From positions 1-64,000 of the forward strand of contig JAIVJZ010000004.1 of assembly GCA_020199775.1 (NCBI GenBank): a stretch of DNA of 64,000 nt, written 5' to 3'. The notes under the pieces are model-generated. The model was not told where the DNA came from. It searched no databases and saw only the letters and a list, made by a program, of their open reading frames with translations. Origin of the DNA: Acidobacteriota bacterium (lineage in GTDB: Bacteria; Acidobacteriota; Blastocatellia; Pyrinomonadales; Pyrinomonadaceae). The translations under genes and the position numbers were made by a program. Below, piece by piece: positions 32,847-39,004 of this stretch (positions are counted from its first letter, which is position 1; every line of letters starts with the position of its first letter).

Positions 32847-32876
32847 TTGACAAAGTGGCGACGGCGGCGATATAAC
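32847..32876 (+). promoter_or_regulatory. Near-consensus sigma-70 promoter ahead of the injection-system cluster
   Basis: TTGACA (32847-32852), an 18-bp spacer and TATAAC (32871-32876). The 50 bases upstream are AT-rich (TTATATTTTGATTA) and could act as an UP element. Such a close match is rare in this GC-rich sequence. It points at the SARP regulator gene, leaving a leader of about 380 bases. Confidence 0.6.
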
Positions 32877-33260
32877 ACCCGCCGTCTCGCAGGACGCATC
32901 GCAAGCAGGTTGACGCTCTCCAGACGGGAGGGCGCAGGCAGCACAGGCTTGGCGCTTTACGTGCTCTTCATAAATTCGCAGTCCTCGCCTTCTCACTTGG
33001 AGAACCCTCCCATGCCCGGCACAACTTCTCTCATTTCCACACGCAGCAAGCGGCTCTTTCTCGGAGTCAAATCAGAGGCTCCACGCGCTTGACGTTATAG
33101 ATCACGCCACACACAGAGTCGCGCATCTTTGTTCCGTTACGCTCGTCGGCGGGCGCGGGGCGAGGATTCACTTCGTCGACCGGCGAAGCAAGATAGCCGG
33201 TCGTCCGCGTCGAAGCCGCGACTTTCTTCAACCCTCACGACGGGAAAGGAAATGGATGCA
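32877..33260 (+). other. Long 5' leader of the SARP regulator gene
   Basis: About 380 bases between the promoter and the regulator start. It contains a possible 26-codon leader frame (33012-33092, ATG, GGAG nine bases upstream, product basic and Ser/Thr-rich) but no recognised riboswitch. Whether the small frame is translated is unknown. Confidence 0.3.
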
Positions 33261-34208
33261 ATGTCCACGTTGAGTATTCACCTGTTCGGCAAGTTCAACA
33301 TCCACGCCGGCGAACAGAGCCTCGTAGGGCTCGACGCCTACAAGACGCAGGAACTGCTGAGTTATCTTCTCGTCCACCGCGAACGCCCGCACACGCGCGA
33401 CTCGCTCGCCAGCCTGCTCTGGGGCGAGACGACCACGGACAAATCGAAAAAGTATCTCCGGCAAACTCTCTGGCATTTACAGTCTGCGTTCGAAGGCCAC
33501 GGCGGCGGCGCGAACGAGGACGACGGCAGGCTACTCTCCGCCGGTCACGATTGGGTGCGACTCAACCTCGACTCCGCCGTGTGGCTCGACGTGGAAGTCT
33601 TCGAGCGCGCCTTCGCGCGCGTGCAGGGGAAGGCCGGTAAAGACCTCGACGAAGAGACGAAGCGCGTCTTGCAGGAGGCCGCCGAACTCTACAAAGGCGA
33701 CCTGCTCGAAGGCTGGTATCAGGATTGGTGCCTGTATGACCGCGAGCGTTTGCAGAACATGTACCTCATGATGCTCGACAAACTGATCAGTTATTGCGAG
33801 GCGCACCACGATTACGAGTTGGGACTGCTCTACGGCTCGACCATCCTGCGCTACGACGAGGCGCGCGAGCGGACGCACCGCCAGTTGATGCACCTGTTCT
33901 ACCTGTTGGGCGACCGCACGGCCGCCCTGCGCCAGTACGAACGTTGCGCGGCCGCGCTCCGGCGTGAACTCGACGTTGCCCCCGACCGCCGCACGGTCGC
34001 GCTCTACCAGCAAATCCGCCACGACGAACTCGAAGAAGGCGGCCTGCTCGCCGCCGAACCCGAAACGAGTGTGCGCCCGCCCGCCGCCGCCGCCGTCTCG
34101 CTGCCCGAAGTGCTCCGCCGTCTCCAACAACTCCAACTCGTCATGTCCGACGTTCAACGCCGCATCCAGCAAGACATCAAAGCCGTCCAGCAAACGCTCA
34201 AGAACTAG
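33261..34208 (+). CDS. SARP/BTAD-family transcriptional regulator
   Basis: 315 residues. The N-terminal part (MSTLSIHLFGKFNIHAGEQS) and KTQELLSYLLVHRERPHTRD to LASLLWGE are the OmpR-like winged-helix DNA-binding part of SARP regulators. Residues about 105-250 are the bacterial transcriptional activation domain (VFERAFARVQG, LYKGDLLEGWYQDWCLYDRERLQ in parts). The C-terminus (PEVLRRLQQLQLVMSDVQRR) is a short coiled coil. ATG 33261 is preferred because AAAGGA lies ten bases upstream. It stands directly in front of the injection-system genes on the same strand and is the best candidate for their activator. A hairpin follows. Confidence 0.82.
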   Translation: MSTLSIHLFGKFNIHAGEQSLVGLDAYKTQELLSYLLVHRERPHTRDSLASLLWGETTTDKSKKYLRQTLWHLQSAFEGHGGGANEDDGRLLSAGHDWVRLNLDSAVWLDVEVFERAFARVQGKAGKDLDEETKRVLQEAAELYKGDLLEGWYQDWCLYDRERLQNMYLMMLDKLISYCEAHHDYELGLLYGSTILRYDEARERTHRQLMHLFYLLGDRTAALRQYERCAAALRRELDVAPDRRTVALYQQIRHDELEEGGLLAAEPETSVRPPAAAAVSLPEVLRRLQQLQLVMSDVQRRIQQDIKAVQQTLKN

Positions 34209-34221
34209 CCGACGGCGGAAC

Positions 34222-34267
34222 GCGGGACGCGGATTAAAAGCCGACTCTCTTTTAATCCGCATCCCGC
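34222..34267 (+). terminator. Hairpin after the SARP gene
   Basis: Inverted repeat GCGGGACGCGGATTAAAAG (34222-34240) / CTTTTAATCCGCATCCCGC (34249-34267) with one mismatch. No T-run follows, so it may attenuate rather than fully separate the regulator from the structural genes. The arms again hold short related units. Confidence 0.55.
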
Positions 34268-34454
34268 GAGCCGAAATTCCTCACAGACGCTACGGCAGAC
34301 GCCCGCGAGACGCACGCCCGCCAGCCCGCCTGCTATACACATCCCCGCGCATGATTATCTGGTCTGACCCGGAAGCCTCCGTCCACCGCCCGACTGCTGG
34401 ATAAGGATCACAGTCAGCCCGATCTCACAGCCCATCCCCTCGCACGGGGTCGTC

Positions 34455-34712
34455 ATGGACTTGCCCGAGTCTCAGGTGGAGTCGTTTATCGTCAAGTTGT
34501 GGACGGAGACCGCTAGCGGCGGCGGCGGGGCTCAGCGCGTGAAATGGCACGGCCAGATCACACACGTCTCCGGCGGGACGCGGTGTTATTTCAAAGACCT
34601 CGACGAGATCAAACTTTTCATCGAGCCGTATCTGGCGGAGATGGGCGTGCAGGTGGGCGGTCGCTGGCGTCTCAGACACTGGCTCAGACGCCTCTCGATC
34701 CACCTGGACTGA
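34455..34712 (+). CDS. Small hypothetical protein at the start of the injection-system cluster
   Basis: 85 residues (MDLPESQVESFIVKLWTETA...). The middle segment WHGQITHVSGGTRCYFKDLD followed by EIKLFIEPYLAEMGV looks like a compact beta-hairpin-helix domain; no signal or membrane segment is visible. The start ATG 34455 has only a weak G-rich stretch upstream. Its position, 76 bp ahead of the DUF4255 gene, suggests a cluster accessory. Function unknown. Confidence 0.55.
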   Translation: MDLPESQVESFIVKLWTETASGGGGAQRVKWHGQITHVSGGTRCYFKDLDEIKLFIEPYLAEMGVQVGGRWRLRHWLRRLSIHLD

Positions 34713-34788
34713 CACGAGCGTGCGGCGCGCCCGACGGGTTCGACTTCCCGGCGAACACCGCCCGGTTTTTTTGGACACCTCTTGAGAG

Positions 34789-35376
34789 ATGGCGAGTTAT
34801 GAAGCAATTGCGGCGGCGGGGCAGGCCATCATCGGGCTGCTCGGCGACGCGTGCCCGAAGCCGGAATTCGAGGGCGCGCGTTTCAGCCTCTACCAGATCA
34901 AAGATTTCCTGTCGCCGATGGAGGAAGGGGTGTCGCTGTTCCTCTACCGCATCGCGGTCAACGGTTCGCGGCGCAACTTGCCGCCGACCACCGGCGCGGA
35001 CGGCCGCCGCTACCGGCCGCCGCTCCCGCTCGACCTTCACTACATGTTGACGGCGTGGGGCAAGACGGCGGAGAAGCAGCTACTTCTGCTCGGCTGGGCG
35101 ATCCGCATGTTGCAGGACGTGCCCGTGCTCCACGCGAGTATGTTGAACGACTACGCCGCCGACGCGGAAACTTTCCGCCCCGGCGAAACCATCGAGATCA
35201 TCCTCGACCCGCTGAACCTGCAAGACATGTCGAACCTTGCGACCCTGACGAAACTGAACCCGCCGCTCTCCGTCACCTACGTCGTACGCATGGTGTCGGT
35301 CGAGTCGAAGGTCGCGCTCGTCGAAGGCGAGGCGGTGCAGACGCGCGAATTCGATCTCGGAAAGGTGCGCGCGTGA
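34789..35376 (+). CDS. DUF4255 protein (Pvc16/Afp16-like tube terminator)
   Basis: 195 residues with a DUF4255 domain. Motifs include SLFLYRIAVNGSRRN, LDLHYMLTAWGKTAEKQ and LLLLGWAIRMLQDVPVL, followed by DPLNLQDMSNLATLTKLNPPLS. In Afp and PVC systems the equivalent protein caps the distal end of the tube and helps set its length. The spacing of these motifs is complete. The stop overlaps the next ATG by one base (TGATG), so the two are coupled. Confidence 0.88.
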   Translation: MASYEAIAAAGQAIIGLLGDACPKPEFEGARFSLYQIKDFLSPMEEGVSLFLYRIAVNGSRRNLPPTTGADGRRYRPPLPLDLHYMLTAWGKTAEKQLLLLGWAIRMLQDVPVLHASMLNDYAADAETFRPGETIEIILDPLNLQDMSNLATLTKLNPPLSVTYVVRMVSVESKVALVEGEAVQTREFDLGKVRA

Positions 35377-36308
35377 TGGCTTTGAATCCCGTGCAGGTGT
35401 TGGAAAGGCTGACGCTCGTCGCGCCGCTCGGCCTGCGCTTTCACGACGCGGCGACGGGCGAGCGAGTCGGCGGCGGTCTCGTCGTCACGGTCTACCCCGC
35501 GAACAACACCGCGCAGCGCGTCGCCGCCTTCGTCAACCGTTCGGGGACATACGTCCTGCATCACGCGCCGGGCTTGCGCGCGTTTGCACACGGCGCGGGC
35601 GATGATGAGTTTTGGAATAACCTGCCGCCGACGCAAACGTTCGTCGTCGAGGTGATTGACGAGGAACGTCGTTTTCAGCCTTTCCTGTTCGAGGCGGAAC
35701 TGCCCGCGCCGCGCGGCCTCTTTAACTGGGTATCGCCCTTCGAGCCTTCGCCGCCCGCGGGCGGGCAGAGTGTCCCGCTCTATTCCGCCCCCGCGCGCGC
35801 GCCGCGCTCCGGCATGGCCGTCGTCCGCGCCGACCTGTGGAACGCCGAAGCGAACGCGCCCGCCGCGTGGGCTGTCGTCGAAGCGCGTCTGGACGGTCAA
35901 TTGCACGCGCGGGGCTTGAGCGATGCGCGGGGCAGCGTCGCCCTCGTCTTCCCCTACCCGAAGCCGACCGATTCGCCGCTCTCGTCGCCGCTCGCCTCGC
36001 CGCCGGTCAACAAAAACGTGCCGCTGCTGGAGCAGACGTGGGAGTTGACGTTGAACGCCGGTTACGCCCCGCAAGACGACGACGCGGCGCGCCAGCCGTC
36101 GCCGCTCCCCGACCTGCGCGCCGCGCTCGATCAACTCAACGCGCCGCCCGCCGTCCTGTGGGCTGACTTCGCCGCCGAGGAAGAATTGTCGGGCGCGACG
36201 CTGAAATACGGGCAGGAGCTAATTTTAAAATCGCAGGATTCGATCACCGTTTCGCCGCCGGCTCCGCAGTCGGTGCTGTTCATTACCCCGGCGGGTTCAC
36301 CGCCCTGA
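35376..36308 (+). CDS. Injection-system-associated hypothetical protein
   Basis: 310 residues, ATG overlapping the stop of the cap gene. The N-terminal about 100 residues (ALNPVQVLERLTLVAPLGLR, FVNRSGTYVLHHAPGLR) look like a beta-sandwich. A second beta-rich unit follows (MAVVRADLWNAEANAPAAWA, GLSDARGSVALVFPYPKP), similar in layout to carboxypeptidase-regulatory-like folds. The C-terminal ELILKSQDSITVSP may wrap another subunit. I do not recognise a named family. Tight coupling to the cap protein and position before the sheath argue for a structural or assembly role. Confidence 0.65.
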   Translation: MALNPVQVLERLTLVAPLGLRFHDAATGERVGGGLVVTVYPANNTAQRVAAFVNRSGTYVLHHAPGLRAFAHGAGDDEFWNNLPPTQTFVVEVIDEERRFQPFLFEAELPAPRGLFNWVSPFEPSPPAGGQSVPLYSAPARAPRSGMAVVRADLWNAEANAPAAWAVVEARLDGQLHARGLSDARGSVALVFPYPKPTDSPLSSPLASPPVNKNVPLLEQTWELTLNAGYAPQDDDAARQPSPLPDLRAALDQLNAPPAVLWADFAAEEELSGATLKYGQELILKSQDSITVSPPAPQSVLFITPAGSPP

Positions 36309-36318
36309 AGGAGGAGTC

Positions 36319-38349
36319 ATGCCTGAATATCTCGCTCCCGGAGTGTACATCGAGGAGACCTCGTTTCGTGCCAAGTCCATCGAAGGCGTCAGCACGACCA
36401 CGACCGGCTTCGTCGGCGCGTCGCGCTTCGGCCCGGTTGATCTTGAGCCGGACATCATCACCGGTCTCGTCGAGTTCGAGCGCGTCTACGGCGACCGGCA
36501 GAAACTTGAGTTTGACGGCGGGGCGAAGACGCACAACTATCTCTGGCACGCCGTCCGCGCCTTCTTTGAAGAGGGCGGCAAGCGGGTCTACATCGGGCGC
36601 ATCTTCCGCCCGCTCGTCATCGACGGCGACGCCGACGGCGTGGAGAACATCTACAAACGCCCCGGCGAAAACATCCTCGAAGACGACCCGAGCACGACCG
36701 GCGCGCTCTATTCCGACGGCCATGCCCGCGCGTGGATGTATCAAGACCCGGTCGCGGAAGTGGCCGACGACTCCGTCCTCATCCGGGCGCGCTTCCCCGG
36801 CGCGGCGGGCAACATGCGCGTGCGCATCACGGTCAAACTCGGCCAGAACATTCTGACGGGCACGGACGGCAGCCTGACGGCCAAGTCTCTGCGCGCTTAC
36901 GACACCGTCTGGCTGAGCAACGTGACGAGTCCGGTTGACAGCCCGCCGGGCAGCGGCGGCCTCCGCCTCGCGCATTACGACGAAGCCGAGCAGACCTGGA
37001 TTTTCGGCGACACGGCGACCACCACGGCAAACGACCTGCGGCTCAACACGCCCGTCGATTCCGGCTTCAACGCGCTCAGCATCACGGAGGGCGACGAGGT
37101 GCGCGTCGCGACGCTGACCATCTCCGTCACCTCCGCCGACGGCTCGACGACGAACGTCTGGGACAACATCGCGCTCGACCCGAAACACGAGAACACCTTC
37201 GGCACGCCCGATTCGATCCGCGACGTTTTCGCGCAGAATCCGAGCAGTCTCTCGCAGGCGCGCACGCTGCCCATCGTCGTCCTCGTCGGCGACGGTCTCG
37301 CCACGGGCGTCGAACTGATCGAGACGCTCATCGCCTACGGCACGAGCTCCAAGTCGAACGAGAGCTTGAGCGATCATCTCCTGAATAAACTCGACTCGAC
37401 CGACAGCGAACGCAGCGTGGAGATTCTCCTGACAGGCGGCAACGACGGCCAACTGCCCGGCGCGGACGAGTACTCCGGCAGCATCGACGAGCAGACCAAC
37501 GCCAAGTTCGGCCTCGTCTCTTTCGAAGACCTCGAAGACATCTCCATCGTCGCCACGCCCGGCGCGACCGCCGGCTACGCCGACAACACCTCCGAAGCGA
37601 CGGCCATCATCAACGCGCTCATCGCCCACGCCGAACGGATGCGCTACCGCATCGCCGTCATCGACAGCGGCGACAATCAATCGGTCTCGGAAGTCCGCGC
37701 CATGCGCGCCAAGATCGATTCCAAGTACGCCGCGTTCTACTACCCGTGGATACGCGTGCTCGACCCCGTCACCAACACCGAGATCAACCTGCCGCCGAGC
37801 GGCTTCGTCGCGGGCATCTACGCGCGCAACGATACCAACCGCGCCGTCTACAAAGCGCCCGCGAACGAAGTGGTCAACCTCGCCATCGGCTTCGAGAAGA
37901 TGCTCAACCGCGCGCAGCAGGAGGTGTTGAACCCGGAGGGCATCAACTGCTTCCGCTTCTTCGAGGGGCGCGGTTTCCGTCTGTGGGGCGCGCGCACGAC
38001 GAGTTCCGACCCCGAATGGAAATACGTCAACCTGCGCCGCTACTTCGCCTACCTCGAACGCTCCATCGACAAGGGCACGCAGTGGGCGGTCTTCGAGCCG
38101 AACGGTTCGATGCTCTGGGACAACGTGCGCCGCACCATCGAAGACTTCCTCTTCAACGAATTCCAGATGGGCGCGCTCTTAGGCGACAAGCCCGACAAGG
38201 CCTACTTCGTGCGCTGCGACCGCTCGACCATGACGCAGAACGATCTCGACAACGGGCGGCTCGTCTGCCTTGTCGGCGTCGCCCCTTTGCGCCCCGCCGA
38301 GTTCGTCATCTTCCGCATCGGCCAGTGGACGGCGGACAGGAAAGTTTAA
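36319..38349 (+). CDS. Contractile sheath protein 1 (Pvc2/Afp2-type)
   Basis: 676 residues. The N-terminal MPEYLAPGVYIEETSFRAKS and the GVSTTTTGFVGASRFGPV segment are the classic phage/eCIS sheath start. The C-terminal part (FFEGRGFRLWGARTTSSD, YVNLRRYFAYLERSIDKGTQ, NGSMLWDNVRRTIEDFLFN) is the conserved sheath domain that carries the interlocking arms. The middle (about 150-400) is a variable surface insertion. ATG 36319 has an excellent GAAGGAGGAG. It forms the outer contracting layer around the tube gene product that follows. Confidence 0.95.
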   Translation: MPEYLAPGVYIEETSFRAKSIEGVSTTTTGFVGASRFGPVDLEPDIITGLVEFERVYGDRQKLEFDGGAKTHNYLWHAVRAFFEEGGKRVYIGRIFRPLVIDGDADGVENIYKRPGENILEDDPSTTGALYSDGHARAWMYQDPVAEVADDSVLIRARFPGAAGNMRVRITVKLGQNILTGTDGSLTAKSLRAYDTVWLSNVTSPVDSPPGSGGLRLAHYDEAEQTWIFGDTATTTANDLRLNTPVDSGFNALSITEGDEVRVATLTISVTSADGSTTNVWDNIALDPKHENTFGTPDSIRDVFAQNPSSLSQARTLPIVVLVGDGLATGVELIETLIAYGTSSKSNESLSDHLLNKLDSTDSERSVEILLTGGNDGQLPGADEYSGSIDEQTNAKFGLVSFEDLEDISIVATPGATAGYADNTSEATAIINALIAHAERMRYRIAVIDSGDNQSVSEVRAMRAKIDSKYAAFYYPWIRVLDPVTNTEINLPPSGFVAGIYARNDTNRAVYKAPANEVVNLAIGFEKMLNRAQQEVLNPEGINCFRFFEGRGFRLWGARTTSSDPEWKYVNLRRYFAYLERSIDKGTQWAVFEPNGSMLWDNVRRTIEDFLFNEFQMGALLGDKPDKAYFVRCDRSTMTQNDLDNGRLVCLVGVAPLRPAEFVIFRIGQWTADRKV

Positions 38350-38350
38350 C

Positions 38351-38426
38351 GATGAACGATGAACGATGAACGATGAAGTAAAAGCAGTTGTCTTCCGTTC
38401 ATCGTTCATCGTTCCTACTTCATCGT
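38351..38426. repeat. Heptamer palindrome, locus 7 (sheath 1-tube 1)
   Basis: Starts directly after the sheath stop with GATGAAC repeated three times and then GATGAAG. The right arm contains CGTTCATCGTTCATCGTTC. The centre GTAAAAGCAGTTGTCTT matches the palindrome at 6444-6512. Here a normal GAGGAGGAG ribosome binding site follows before the tube ATG. Confidence 0.9.
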
Positions 38427-38445
38427 TTTTGAGGAGGAGGAGATT

Positions 38446-38898
38446 ATGGCAGTCCTACGTGATCGTCCGTACGTGCAGTTCAATTTTCTGGTCGACCTCG
38501 GCACGGGCACGACCGACGGGGTGGAAGCGGGTTTTCAGGAGTGCAGCAATATCGGCATGGAAGTCACCGTCGCGGAGTACCGCACGGGCAACTCGAAAGA
38601 GAACAGCGTGCGCAAAATCACCGGCCTCAACAAGGCGACGGATGTCACCCTCAAGCGCGGCGTGATCGGCTCGCTCAACCTCTACCGCTGGCTCGACGAC
38701 ATTCGCAACGGCAACCAGATGGCCGAGCGCACGGTCGTCATCCAGTTGCAGAACGAGGATCACACCGCCGTCGTGCAGACGTGGAAACTACTGCGTGCGC
38801 GCATCATCAAGCACGTCAGCGGCCCGATGAACGCCAGGGGCACGGACGTGGCGATGGAAGAGTTGACGCTCGCCTACGAGCGGCTGGAAATGGAATAG
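38446..38898 (+). CDS. Inner tube protein 1 (gp19/Pvc1-type)
   Basis: 150 residues of the T4 gp19-like tube family. Motifs are FNFLVDLGTGT, FQECSNIGMEVTVAEYRTG, DVTLKRGVIGSLNLYRWLDD and the C-terminal MEELTLAYERLEME. It polymerises into the rigid inner tube that is pushed into the target. Start ATG 38446 after GAGGAGGAG. It pairs with sheath 1 just upstream. Confidence 0.95.
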   Translation: MAVLRDRPYVQFNFLVDLGTGTTDGVEAGFQECSNIGMEVTVAEYRTGNSKENSVRKITGLNKATDVTLKRGVIGSLNLYRWLDDIRNGNQMAERTVVIQLQNEDHTAVVQTWKLLRARIIKHVSGPMNARGTDVAMEELTLAYERLEME

Positions 38899-39004
38899 AC
38901 GAGAGAGGCGCGGGCGGACGACGCGGGGAAACGCTCCGGGCGAAAGAGCGTCGAGAAGCGTCTGCGCCGTGTTGCCGCCTGACTCTGTAGCGGTGGGGTG
39001 AGTG

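Noticed and set aside
33012..33092. 26-codon leader peptide before the SARP gene
   Set aside because: Plausible ribosome binding site, but nothing else supports translation; only mentioned within the leader entry.
34268..34454. Second promoter directly ahead of the structural injection-system genes
   Set aside because: TATACA-like and TTATCT-like words occur but without a matching -35 at proper spacing.
4039..38426. CRISPR array reading of the short tandem repeats
   Set aside because: Units are 7 bp without spacers and are arranged as palindromes; no cas gene is present.
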